Shown here piece after piece: positions 21,781 through 33,409 of a stretch of 64,000 nt of DNA. The notes under the pieces are model-generated. The model saw only the letters and a program-made list of their open reading frames with translations, made no database searches and was not told the origin of the DNA. Each line of letters begins with the position of its first letter. Positions within the stretch are counted from its first letter, which is position 1. The position numbers and the translations under genes were made by a program. Source of the DNA: Stenopsyche tienmushanensis. Lineage: Eukaryota; Arthropoda; Insecta; Trichoptera; Stenopsychidae. The DNA lies in NCBI GenBank assembly GCA_008973525.1, contig WACJ01000263.1, forward strand, positions 248,001 to 312,000, given 5' to 3'.

Positions 21781-24700
21781 TAGGATATTTTCTCAAAGGA
21801 TAATTTTGTATAAAAATGTCGGCCTTTTATATTATAATTGCATGAACATATTTAGTGTAAAATGGTTTTTAACATTTTTCAAACTGTTTCAACATGTGTA
21901 TTAGTAAAAATTCATGGTACGGTCATTATTTTTCAAATGACGGTTGATCGATACATTTAAGATGTTCATAAATGTATAGTTATTTTTGTATAAAAATGTT
22001 TTCATATTCAAAGGACGTGTTTTTGTCATTGCTGTCTTTTATCCAGATGATAATCCTTCTATGTCATTTCTATTATTACTGGGCACGTACTGGCAATAAA
22101 TGTCGACGATCCAGCTAAAATAGTGAATCTTATTTTCTGTCATTTTTTTCGTTTCGCCCTAATTACAGCTTTATTAAATTATGATGCTTAGAATTTATAT
22201 TTGATATTTTTTTCAAAATCATACAAATATGCTATTTGCTAAAATTCATTGACCGTTAATATAAAATGAAATGCTTGCAGTGGATATGCATTTTTTAAAT
22301 GTAAAATTCAAATGTAGGCCTTGCAAAAATGCAAGAACTCATGAATGCTCCACTTTATTAACACTTCGAGTGTATAACAATTTACAAACTCTCGCCATAA
22401 ACGTGCAGCCCATATTTGTTTCAAATGTATTCGACCATTACCTGGTGGTAATTTGGGTTTTTGAAAAAAAAAAAGCAATTTGACGAAACATACAAAAATT
22501 CTATTTAGTCTACGTTTTAAATTAGGCAACATTTCACATAAATTCCAACAGAAATATTAAACAAAAAAGGCCAATGAGGGAAATTGGGTCATGCTTAAAA
22601 AATGCATATTTGAGTGACTACAAAAATAACGGTGTCTGCATTTCGTTCATTGTACTCTTCAGTCTTTGCTCGGCGAAATTTTACTCATATGGACATTCAT
22701 AATGAATCGTGTGAGGATATCCGTCTGAATAATTGATACGCGAGAGTGTATTGTACATATTAATGATCGGATTTCAATTTCCCAAAAGCGGGTATGAAGA
22801 TTTGATCGGGGCTCTCGTTTGGAAGTTTCAAATTTTATATTCGAAAAAAAAAACCGCTTTTGTATTAAAATTTCGAGTTATATTTATAGTTCGCCCATCA
22901 TCTGCATTCAGAGCATGGCAAAAAAGTTGACGGAGGTAACCATTTTATTCCACTAGAAAAACTCTGAGATGAGGGTTATGCGAGTCTTGTCTGTGAACGG
23001 GTTAAGCCCTCGATAAATAATTTTTTATACGCAAATTTAACGTTTTAATTTATGCAGAATTTTGAATAGATACAACGTGATTTTACACGTTCATTCGATT
23101 TGGAAAAGTATGCTCATTGTGATGTCCATCCGTCTAAATGAATAAATTCATTTCGCAGCAGATTGAAGGAGTCTTTTGTATAAAATGACACGACCTTCAG
23201 GGTGTGTAGAATGTGTTATAATCATCGTGTATGCAAATGGTGGAATTCCATTTTCCGATGTGCAAAGTGGCTTCGTACAAAAAATGATTACCATCTTGTA
23301 TTTTTCCATATAAATAATAAGGCGTCTGACCCTCACGGGGGGCGCATATTCAGCCCCCGACGCTACCCTTCCACTCTCACCCCTCAGGAGGAGGGTGTAC
23401 GTACGTCTGCTAGACTGAGCGTTAATAATTAATGTTTGCTCAGTCACAGGACCGGAAATGTAGCTCACAAAATGGATGTTCATACAAATGATTTTTCTGT
23501 ATCATTTATAACGGCACTAATACGATGCCGGCTCATCTTCGGATCGGCGGAATAAGAAAGCCAGTATTCAGTCTTAATCAATATAGCGTTTTTAACATAT
23601 GCGATTCGTGATTAATTACGTTTTCTCTCGGCGGATTGGCCTCCTAACATAATCAACTTTCAAAACGAGGAGGGCTCAACAACGGCCTCACGTTTCGCCC
23701 TTATCTGGGACTATTCAAATAATTCACCTTTCCGACCCGGCATACGAGCTTTCGACAAAAAGTACACGGATTTAAGTAATTACGCCATAAACATTTGACT
23801 TATCGGAACGAGACCAGAGTCATTTTATACAAACATTTTTTTGCTGTTGCAGATTCCTCATGGTTTATAAGAAAAAAAAACAAAACATAAATTCTAATAC
23901 AAAATTACTATATATAGACGAAATATATCTCATTCTAATGTAACCCTATTCTAAGGGTAACCAAAATATGTTAAAACCAAGTTTATATAACATGAAAATG
24001 CTGCTATGTCACCCACGCGCTGGTAGATTTACTTGCTTTTATCAACAAATTTTCCTTTTCAAGTTTGTAAAAATGTATTTTTCTAAAAGGTTATACGATT
24101 GAAATTAATATTTAAAAAATGATATTTTAAAAACTGATCAAATAATTTAGCGCAATCAAAATCTTTCATCGCGATAACACTATATAGTATTGTACATATT
24201 TTAGACTTTTAAGCTATTTGTTGTCATACGTTTTTCTGGAAAAGCAAGATCCCAGGAAAAAGCCATATTATATGAACAGTATCCGCAGAACTAACGGTAA
24301 TATTTTTGATTGTTGTTTTTCGACCTTGAATAAAACTAAAATGGTAAGGCCATTTCGGCAACCTTTAGGACACAGTTGAATGCCGTCACTGTATTTATTA
24401 TTTTCCATGCAAAATTTATCACATTGACATATCTTTGATGAATGAATAAACTGTCTAAGCATATATTTTGAAATATATTATTACATAAAGTAATGCATCT
24501 TTTATAATAAACATAAATTTCATAATGAAAATTTAAATGCTCCATCTACTAAAGTCAAGCGTGACCATATGGTAACCATGAACATCAACGTCAAATTTTC
24601 ATTCCATGTAACATATTCTCACTCGCATACCAAATTATTTTTGTATTGTTATGTTGATTTTATAAAAGTAATTCAAGCAGCAAACAGGTTTTATATCTAC

Positions 24701-24950
24701 AGCGTATTAAAACGCTTTTGAAAAGTGTACATCGATATTGATTTTTTCTATGTGACAATCGTCACAATAGTAGAAATCAGGATTGCCTACAAAAAAATGT
24801 TACTATTATGTAGAGCAGGGATGGCCATGACGTTGATTGCTAAAGTATTTTTGGTAGATCGCGGACCTGCTTGTATTGTACAATACAATTTCAACAAGTC
24901 AAAACTACTCGAATACATACATATATTTGTATAATAAAATTGGGTTTTAT

Positions 24951-24981
<31 letters not shown>

Positions 24982-25670
24982 GTGATATTATATCAACTAG
25001 TCGCTCTTAGAAAAAAATGTGTGGTACCCCATTACATGATCCAAGCAAAAACGAGCGTCACCATATGAACACATGGCCCTTTTACTTGAAAAAATGTATT
25101 TTCTAAAAAAATTAACACATAAACTGTACTTTTTGTTATTTAAATCTAATCCATTAGCATTTTTTAAAAATATTTCCTAGTGCTCAAATGTGAATTACAC
25201 TCATCCACCTACTCGGATGTCGAGCTGGGCCAAGAGGTGTCAATGTCGCATTGAGTTTCTTTTGCGTGTGTGTAACACAAAAGACCTTCATTCAACATAT
25301 TTAATAATCAAACGGAATTCCGTCGACACAAGACTTATCTCTTTGTTGATACAGAGATTTAAGGCATCATTATTTACAGCATAAAATAAAATTGGGATGG
25401 AAAAAGGAAATTTAATTGGATAACAGAAAATGTTGATCGAATGAAGATTAAAAACATACAAATATATTTTAATGAGTAAAAACACTATAAATAATTTTGT
25501 AGCCATTAAAAATCAAATTAAAAGTAATTTGAATATGTGATTTTAGTATCAGGAATTAATCTATTATATTTAGGCACTGTTTATATTTATTTTTACGGTT
25601 TGTGCAAAATTTTAAGGGTATTTTCAAACCCCAATAATGACAAAGAACGCGTAAGGCATTGTATGTAAAT
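21781..25670. other. No gene recognised
   Basis: AT-rich sequence with only short overlapping open frames. It includes a (TA)n microsatellite at 24951-24975 and a complex, less AT-rich block at about 23150-23800. Confidence 0.4.
24951..24975. repeat. (TA)n microsatellite
   Basis: About twelve uninterrupted TA units. Confidence 0.9.
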
Positions 25671-26543
25671 TCGGGATTGAATTTTTTATCTAACAGAAAT
25701 CGTACATCTCACCAGCACGATGAAGGCTACTAAATCGAGACATTCCCGTCGAAGTCTGGACGCTTGGAAACAGTGGCGTTAACTACTAATTGGCGAGCTT
25801 AGGCGACGCCTAATAACAACAACTAAGTAACAGTCTAAATTATGTATACATATATAGCGTACATGTATGTTTTTCAAATTGTTATAGTAACCTTTCCCTA
25901 CCGGTGATGTATTTACTACACCTCGATTCTAATAATGGGAATATCGATATGAAATATAATAGACACGGGGTTCAAATTTTTTGTATTCTTCCGTAATATA
26001 ATTACGAATCACATCAAAGTATTATAGTAAATAAGTATTCATCTGCAGCGACGGAAATAAATCATTTGTCGGGAAATCGGGAATTTTGCAATTTTTATAT
26101 TTCTGCTATACGAAAATGGGGGCTCACGCGGTCATCAAATCGCATTTATCTAGCATTTAAATATCTAATGCCGATACCTCCAACGAGTGTGGAGACTGAG
26201 CGTGCATTTTCAGCAGCAAGTTGCCTGACTTCCAAAATCAGATCCAGACTAAATGACGAAACACTCGATGCTTTAATGTTACTTCGGGCATATTTTAAAA
26301 ATAATACTTGAATTTTTAGTGTTTTTATCTATCTATTTTTGAATTGTATTTTTATCTTTTCCCTACATAAATAAAATTATTTCGCCTTCAAGTTATTTTT
26401 TATATTAAAAAATGGACTTATTAGTAATTTTTGATCAAATTTATCAATGTAATTTCTTAAGCTATTGAAAATCCCGGTCCCGGGATGGTCTAATGCAATC
26501 CCGATTTCCCGGGATCGAAATTTTGGCTCTGGATTGGATTCCC
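25671..26543 (+). mobile_element. Degraded hAT-family element, copy 1
   Basis: It matches the element at 31045-31856 along most of its length: shared CTAACAGAAATCGT, CACGATGAAGGCTACTAAAT, GGACGCTTGGAAACAGTGGC and the right end CCGGGATCGAAATTTTGGCT then GGATTCCCT. The left about 85 bases of the sister copy are missing here. It contains the C-terminal part of a hAT transposase (26066-26311) and a stretch related to the TTAA MITE at 15596. Confidence 0.75.
26066..26311 (+). pseudogene. hAT transposase C-terminal fragment
   Basis: 81 codons are open, ending ...R-A-Y-F-K-N-N-T-stop. Residues about 31-76 match the hAT C-terminal dimerisation domain: K-Y-L-M-P-I-P-P-T-S-V-E-T-E-R-A-F-S, then K-I-R-S-R-L-N-D-E-T-L-D-A-L. 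The usual hAT core is V-E-A-E-R-x-F-S; here A is T. The catalytic DDE portion and the N-terminal zinc finger are absent, so this is a relic, not an active transposase. The ATG at 26066 has no special support. Confidence 0.85.
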
Positions 26544-26782
26544 TATATGCATCTATATTAACACTTTACAGTCCGTGGTATTTCACATTAAAATTCGTCT
26601 GGAGTCCGAGCGCGTTTCGTAAAATTTGTATAAAAATGTATTTGTAAAAAAATAGAAAAAAATATACAATTTGCTGTATTATGACGCTGGGTGACATTTA
26701 CACATATTTGGTTATCGAAAAATATTATTAGTGGTTTAGAAAAATTAATCGAGCATCAATTATTTGAATAATATCTTATAGA

Positions 26783-27050
26783 GCAAGACGAAAAACATGA
26801 GATGAATCTATCCTTTCTGCGATTTGATCCATTGTTAATTGTGGTTCTGACTCCACGAGATTTTTAAGAAAGTCGTTATCAAAATTAACAGGACGTCCTG
26901 AACGGGGTTCATCATACATTTTTAGAAATCATTTCTGGGTAGTCCTTACACTGATTCATTTTTATCGCTGCAGATTTGACAGATTCGCCACACGAAAATA
27001 AAAAATATAATATAGCACGTTTGTATTGATTATCGACATTTATTTTCTAT
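26783..27050 (-). pseudogene. Mariner transposase N-terminal fragment
   Basis: On the minus strand, reading from about 27045 down, the frame gives N-V-D-N-Q-Y-K-R-A-I-L-Y-F then C-G-E-S-V-K-S-A-A-I-K-M-N-Q. After a frame change it reads I-S-V-R-T-T-Q-K-stop-F-L-K-M-Y-D-E-P-R-S-G-R-P, then D-F-L-K-N-L-V-E-S-E-P-Q-L-T-M-D-Q-I-A-E-R-I. This is the double helix-turn-helix DNA-binding region of mariner transposases, including the G-R-P linker. The invariant W of Q-K-W-F is a TGA, and the DD(34)D catalytic half is missing. It is clearly dead. Confidence 0.85.
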
Positions 27051-30000
27051 TGGTATTAAAATGCTTCTAATGTTTACGAAAATTGGTGACTGATTAATAC
27101 ATTAGTCAAGCGACATTTTATGACAGGTTCGAAATCTAATGTGAAATTGTATCTTATTTAGACTATTTAAAATTTCCCGGAAAGGTCCGATTTTCCATCT
27201 TTAAATAATTAAAACGCATTGATACACGCTATATGTGCGCTTTCCATTAGCAGAAAGATTATCAATAAAAAACGCCCATATATCCATTTTCCATACACAC
27301 CAATAATTGACGATTCCTATCAAGCCTTTTAAATGACGCCCAACGCATGATAAATACGTTTTAATACATTTCCGCGTCTATGGACGTAAATTATATATGG
27401 ATTGCAATGCAAAAACAGATATTACCACCCCTCCTGCGCGCAAGTTAAATACTAATCACGAGGAACATTTCATTCGCACGCATATCTCTTATTGCTTCTA
27501 TATCGAGCTTTGACATGCAAGCAAACAAAATTATCTAAGGCTCCGCATTTGGCCCCCGCATACGCGCAATGAACGGAAGTTTAATATTGAATTGATACGT
27601 TTTATCCTAAGTATAATTTAATAAAGACTAAAGCAATCCAAAGATAAATAATGGCCGCCTCGATGAAACGTGCTCTCTGCGGCCTGATGAATTCATTTAA
27701 CATAATTTAGTCATCATAAAGAGAAATGTAGCCGATTCAACGCTAATGCCCAGCAAGATATATCGCACACATTAGTGTGCTCATGCAAAATACGTATTTT
27801 TTGTTGACAATTAACAAGCGAATTTTTCGCTCTTTTCCACACTGCTCGGCGCAAAAAGCGTTTTTTTTGGAAAGAAATCTAATTGTGGGTTGACGACTTG
27901 TTAATTGCATTCACGTTCAATATTCGTTCCCGATTAGCATTTGAATATGGACGCACTCACTACAAAGAGATGCCTTTCATGGAGTACGCGACCATAAAGC
28001 TATTAAAAGTTCTTTTTATAGAGTCACAGTCATAAAGATGCTTTAATCCCTGTTTTGATACAACCACTACGGACGAACCGGGCCATAATCTCCCCGAATG
28101 ATTAAGAACCGAAGTTTGTACAACTATTAAAAACTGTCACCCCCCCTCGGAGCGGTTGCGTAATCCCGTCAATAATACGGCCACGAAAGTTATAGCGAAT
28201 TATGCGAGCCACTCTTTTAAGCCGGGCGGAAAGTGATTTTCGGGTTCGCTTTTTATTTAACTTCGGGGAAAAAATCTGCGGTCGGTTTCCCTATGCTCGC
28301 TTTCCCCGCAAAAATAACAAACCAATTTAAATTTTCAAATATTGACACACGGGGGGGCCGCCCAATTTTTTCATCGTTTAATTCAATTTAATTTGTGGGC
28401 AAACTAAACCAGGCGGAGGAATTCGAGTGGGAAGATAAAACGCATCCATATGTATACATATTTTAATATCTTAAATATTTCAGCATGAAAGGATCGAAAA
28501 TACATATAAAACACACCACCGACAATATTTTATATACAGCGGAGCATTTTTTAGCCCCCGACAAAGAATAGCATACACCGGGAAGACGTAATAATTTGTC
28601 GAGCAATTTGTCGGTCCATAAAAGTTTAACTACCCCTGTATGTGATTTAATCGCGAAGAGGGAGAGTAATTGAATATTGAAACGCTTAATTAAACACGGA
28701 TATGGGAATTTGAGTTAATTAAACATTTTAGATGAACATTGTGGCAATAAATTGATGATGCTTCTGCAAATGATGAACTCGATGCACTCGTACGAAAAAT
28801 ATATTATCTGTTATCTCGCAAAATGTATCTCGTGAAGAATTTAATGAAGCAAAGATTATTGTGAAGAGAGGTTGTTTGACATTTGCGATCAGGCGAAAAT
28901 TGTAAGACCGTGGGAAGCCGCTCCAGACAGACCTTGTGTTCTACAAGGACTCAAATATTGGAAAACAACAAAAGTAAAATGCTTCCGGGAATCCTAAAAA
29001 TATTTTTCCACAACAACTTAATACGTTCAGCGAACAGCACAAATGAAAAATCCAGGGTATTAAAAGAAAAATTACGATGAATCATGGAAACATTAAGCTT
29101 CATATACAAAAAAAAAGTATAGCATTTATCCCCCAAATATATTAATATATATTGCCATATAGAATAGATGAAACTAAAATTCGTCGTTAAAAATGGCATT
29201 CGTCTCATTAGTTTTAAGCTTTTAAAATGTCAAATTGCTTATATAAAGTATAAATTATACTAAATCTCAATTAGGTAATGCCCAATCAAATTTTAAGAAC
29301 TCAGTTCAATTTTCTCAATGCGATCAAGCCAATTGAGTCAATCTACCATTGGATATCCATCTATTAAGCAAATTAAAAAGATATATCGTTTTCGTCCGTA
29401 TAGCAACATCTTGATTACTACGGTCAATTATGGTGAATAAAATACAATTACAATAGCTTTGAAGCTCAATTGAGATGCTTTCAATGTATTGCTATAGCAC
29501 ATTAATCCTATGAATTTAAGATCACATCAATAAGATTACAGATTTTAATTGCATAAAGCGATTGCACTTACGGAATCCGTACGGATGGGGGATATAATAG
29601 AAGTATATAATAGAATGACGCAATCGTTATATTCAATAAAAAATATTCTTCAGGCGTGTACATAAATCCATGAAATATTCTTCAAATATTAAACTTACCA
29701 AAGAGAATTTGTTATAAAAGTAATTAAATGTTTCAATACTAAAATTTTGTTATAGGGAGTATGTTTTTGGAAAAATAAAATGGATAGAAATATCAAAATT
29801 CGCTAAGATGGCTAAAGTGATTTTTATTTATTAGCCGATTGCTAAAACGCTTCATTGGGCAATGAAAATGTTTCTTGTTGTTTAGGAGAAGATTTTTTTT
29901 ATTTTTACAATTTCTATTATTTTCGCCTACGGTCTTTCTTAACAATAAAGTTGGATAAAACTAAATTAATAAAAAGTTTTACTAAAAATTGTTCATTGCT

Positions 30001-30420
30001 TATATGAATCGAACTGGAAACGGTTACTTTATTTCATATCAGTGAAATTTATAATAACGTTTTAGCAGCGATCCCGATAAAATTGATTTTTTTTAGTCTA
30101 ATTGGATCGTAAGTAGCAACCTCCCACTTTCCGGGTTAATAATGTTAATTTAATTTTCTTTCGTCTTTGGGCTACAGCCAAATGATTGATAATCCAAATA
30201 TATGAATAAATGCATCATTGTAAGTTGCATATTTGCATATTCTCCCAAAATTTCATTCAAATCTGTAGATTGGACTAAAAATTATAAGAATATCAATATT
30301 TATTCAAATCAAGTCAACTTCAAAAGTCGTTCCAATATACAATTTTTTCGTCTATTGCTAAAATTTTCAATTTAATAAAATAATAATTGTGACGACAAAA
30401 AATAGCAGCAAAATATGATC
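27051..30420. other. Complex non-coding block, CATAAA-rich
   Basis: From about 27100 to 28700 the sequence is less AT-rich and lacks repeats. Four CATAAA motifs lie at about 27714, 27991, 28031 and 28617, with a second TAATGCCCAGCA at 27744. The rest (28700-30420) is AT-rich and featureless. Confidence 0.35.
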
Positions 30421-30430
30421 CATAATATTA

Positions 30431-30800
30431 GTAGTTTATTGGCATCAAACGGTAGAGATCATACATGAAAGTGGAAATACAGAGGCTATAAGCTATGTGT
30501 TGTATTTTGTCACCCTATTATTTAGCCTGTTTTCCAAAATACGCTGAAAAACTCTAGTCTAAGAATAAAGATCAATGGAGTCGTAATAAATAACATCAGA
30601 TATGGTGACGACACAGTCAAATTAACTGAATATATTTAACCTGTATACACGGCAATAATAGAAAAAAGTTTAAAAGTCAAGAAGATATTGTGCATAGCTC
30701 CATATCATAAAATATATGAAGATTTACACGCTAAAAGTAGGCCTATTACAAATTTGTTAAATGTTGATTTTGAATAGTATAGCAGTGTTGAACATCTAGA
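30431..30800 (+). pseudogene. Non-LTR retrotransposon reverse transcriptase fragment 1
   Basis: Three adjoining frames reconstruct ordered RT palm motifs. V-V-Y-W-H-Q-T comes at 30431, then V-E-I-Q-R-L-stop-A-M-C-C-I-L-S-P at 30471 (family form R-G-V-R-Q-G-C-x-L-S-P). I-N-G-V-V-I-N-N-I-R-Y-G-D-D-T-V follows, with the catalytic Y-x-D-D at 30601-30612. V-E-H-L at about 30790 may correspond to the H-F-K-Y-L-G region. Frameshifts and stops show it is long dead. It most resembles insect LINE-type RTs; the clade cannot be fixed by eye. Confidence 0.8.
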
Positions 30801-31044
30801 AACGATCTTGAGAAAAAAATCCAATAAGTAGGAATATAAATGCAAATTTGAATGTATGCTTATGTAATACTGTAAAAAATCATGACGTCAAAATAATATT
30901 TTTGCAATATGATAATATACGTGCGGAAATTGCATAATGGCATTATTATAAAATGACGCATTTGAAGAGAAAAAACACGTGTAATTTAATTTCTTTTCTT
31001 TTCATGAACGCATAACATAATTTTTAAGAACATTTAATGTGGAT

Positions 31045-31856
31045 GGGGAATCCAATCCCGGGATCCCGAACAATTTTAGGTACTTAAGAATCCCGGGATT
31101 AGAAAACGAAAACGAAACCGAAAATTTCGGGATTGAAATTTTTATCTAACAGAAATCGTTCACCTCACCAACACGATGAAGGCTACTAAATCGAGACATT
31201 CCCGACAAAATCTGGACGCTTGGAAACAGTGGCGTAATTACTAATTGACGAACTTAGGCGATGCCAAGAGGCAGAAACTGTCTAATCTATGTATAAATAT
31301 ATAGCGTACATGTATGTTTTTCAAATTGTTATAGTAACCTTTCCTCTCACCGGTGATGTATTTACTACACCTCGACTCTAATAATGAGAATATCGATATG
31401 AAATATAATAGATACAGAGTTCAGAATTTTTGTATTCCTCCATAATATAATTACATATCACATCAAAGTATTATAGTATATAAGTATTCATCTGCAGCGT
31501 CGGAAATAAATAATTCGGGAAATTGGGAATTTTTCGAGTTTTAGTCCGTGTCTCAGCAGAAAGGAATTTTATCAGTCATATTGATGGTGTTATACGAAAA
31601 TTAGGGCTCACGCGGTCATCAACTCGATCTAGCATTTAAATATCTGATGACGATACCTCTAACGAGTGTGGAGGCTGAGCGTGCATTTTTAGCAGCATGT
31701 TGCCTGACTACCAAAATCAGATCCAGACTAAATGACGAAACACTAATGTTTAATGTTAATGTTACTTCGGGGATATTTTCAAATGAATGATTGTCTAATG
31801 AAATCCCGAAATTCCGGGATCGAAATTTTGGCTCGGGATGCAGCGGGATTCCCTAG
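31045..31856 (+). mobile_element. hAT-family element, copy 2, with 8-bp target duplication
   Basis: The element is bounded by identical ATGTGGAT at 31037-31044 and 31857-31864, exactly the 8-bp duplication expected of hAT transposons. Ends are related inverted repeats: left GGGGAATCC, right (reverse complement) CTAGGGAATCC, with further CCCGGGAT/ATCCCG motifs inside. It is 812 bases long, with a relic of the transposase C-terminus at 31638-31748. It shares most of its length with 25671-26543. Confidence 0.85.
31638..31748 (+). pseudogene. hAT transposase C-terminal relic
   Basis: 37 codons are readable as K-Y-L-M-T-I-P-L-T-S-V-E-A-E-R-A-F then K-I-R-S-R-L-N-D-E-T-L. The canonical V-E-A-E-R-A-F is kept here, whereas copy 1 has V-E-T-E-R. 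Frames upstream and downstream are broken. Confidence 0.8.
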
Positions 31857-32049
31857 ATGTGGATACATTTTTTCATGATCCTCGCTAATTGAAGGCTATA
31901 TTTTGAATCAATACCGGTAAATATTTGTAAAGGATAAGGGGAGTTTTGGAATCGAACGTTAGGAAGCCATATTAAAGCGATCGTACGGATGCAGAAAGGA
32001 ATGTAAGTAATAAAAATGTTGACATGAAAGCATTTAATATAGGACACGT

Positions 32050-32400
32050 TTAGCATGATGACCCGGTTTCGGATGCAGTATATCGCTTTGAGTGAATGCA
32101 ACCTGCGGAAGAAGTGGATGTGAAGGTCATGATGGAAGAGGCAGCACAATACGATGGGTCTCGTGCACTGAAAGCAATATCACCCCCAGCGATGTTAAAT
32201 GCGCGGGGGCGCGCACTACACCTCCGTCGAGAGCTCGAGGGGATGGCGACAGCCGAAGAGTTGTTTGGGGAGCTTCCGGAAAATTGAAAAACAAAATTAC
32301 GAATTAATGTTTCCATTTCCTGTATTCGGGTTTCCATTCGCCCCCGGGCTGCGTGCACTGACTGGCAGCGCAGTGGCGCCTCGCGCACTCTAAATTACAC
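32050..32400. other. GC-rich island with overlapping open frames
   Basis: This sharply GC-richer patch lies in AT-rich surroundings. Four overlapping frames are open, so openness itself proves little. The plus frame from 32096 to 32287 gives a 63-residue, acidic, low-hydrophobicity peptide (M-Q-P-A-E-E-V-D-V-K...E-L-P-E-N) and is the most protein-like. There are no bracketing splice sites and no recognised family. It could be a CpG-rich regulatory patch. Confidence 0.25.
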
Positions 32401-32812
32401 AGCTGATAATTAATGATACGGGACGCGACCGGATAAAAAATGGGTCATCCGTTAATCTCACAAAACCACGCTAAGTACGACTTTTTAAATAAAGAGACCC
32501 TAATCTCTTGTCGTTAAACGGCTTGTTTGTATTTTGTAAAAATGTTAACCTCTTACAAGGGTAATTATCCCGGCCGCTCCAGCAACCATGACGAGCAATA
32601 TTTTCAATGCATTGCGTGTTCACTCGGGAAATTACTCAAACGCAGATGAGACTGTCTGTTCTCTATCATTAAGGCATTCATCGACTATTTCATTTATTTT
32701 TATAACCACTGAATATAAATACTTTCATAAGACGACCATGAATCCAATTTCCATAGCGTATGAAATGTTTCATGAAATGGATATAATTACAAATATTAAA
32801 TATCTTAGCTGC

Positions 32813-33050
32813 GGAGGTTTGCGAATTTTAATAAACAGAGTTTCTGAAGTCTGTGACAGATACAGTTTAAAACTAAATGCAGAGAAAGCAAAATATATGA
32901 GTATCTGCAGACGACCTGTTTTAATATCAGAATTTACGAGTACGTTTAGGATATAGATTGAACAATAGCTTGGATTTGACAACGGAAGGCAAGTATTCGA
33001 TAACTTGAGAAATATGCCAGAACATTTAAAAGTACGTACTCTAACAAAGC
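32813..33050 (+). pseudogene. Non-LTR reverse transcriptase fragment 2
   Basis: The frame at 32813-32938 reads G-L-R-I-L-I-N-R-V-S-E-V-C-D-R-Y-S-L-K-L-N-A-E-K-A-K-Y-M-S (shown in part). This matches the stretch that follows Y-A-D-D in insect LINE RTs (L-x-x-L-x-x-R-V...Y-G-L-x-L-N-x-x-K-T-K). A related piece, L-E-K-Y-A-R-T-F-K-S, follows at about 32999. It is not the continuation of fragment 1, which has its own broken equivalent, so two elements contributed. Confidence 0.75.
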
Positions 33051-33323
33051 AAGTTGTTGATTATGAATGCAATTTTAAATGAAATTTTAAACAGAAAACA
33101 AAATATTATTCTATATGCCAATTCAAAACACTACCAGTAAAAATATCCAATAGTCAACAGTACTCCAATAAAAATCTAAGCTATTGACGCTCTGCCAAAA
33201 TTTAATTTTGACGTATTGACGTTCATCGTAGTTCTGAATGAAGATATTAAAACAGATTAATATTTGCAAATTTTGTGCAGAAATATGTGATTGGGCTTTA
33301 TATTTAACAACTATGATGCATAT

Positions 33324-33409
33324 TACACTTGGGTCTCGTATAGCACGGTTATATGGTTCTACAAAAACGTTGTGTAATACAAATCCGTGTTATACGAGGC
33401 CCCAGTGTA
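33324..33409 (+). mobile_element. TA-flanked hairpin MITE (Tc1/mariner-like)
   Basis: TA-CACTTGGGTCTCGTATAG at the left is the inverted counterpart of the right end, whose reverse complement is TA-CACTGGGGCCTCGTATAA. Arms are about 25 bases with few mismatches, and both ends sit on a TA dinucleotide, the Tc1/mariner/pogo target. About 30 bases lie between the arms. An inverted copy is at 61862-61935 and a fragment at 21736-21780. Confidence 0.65.
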
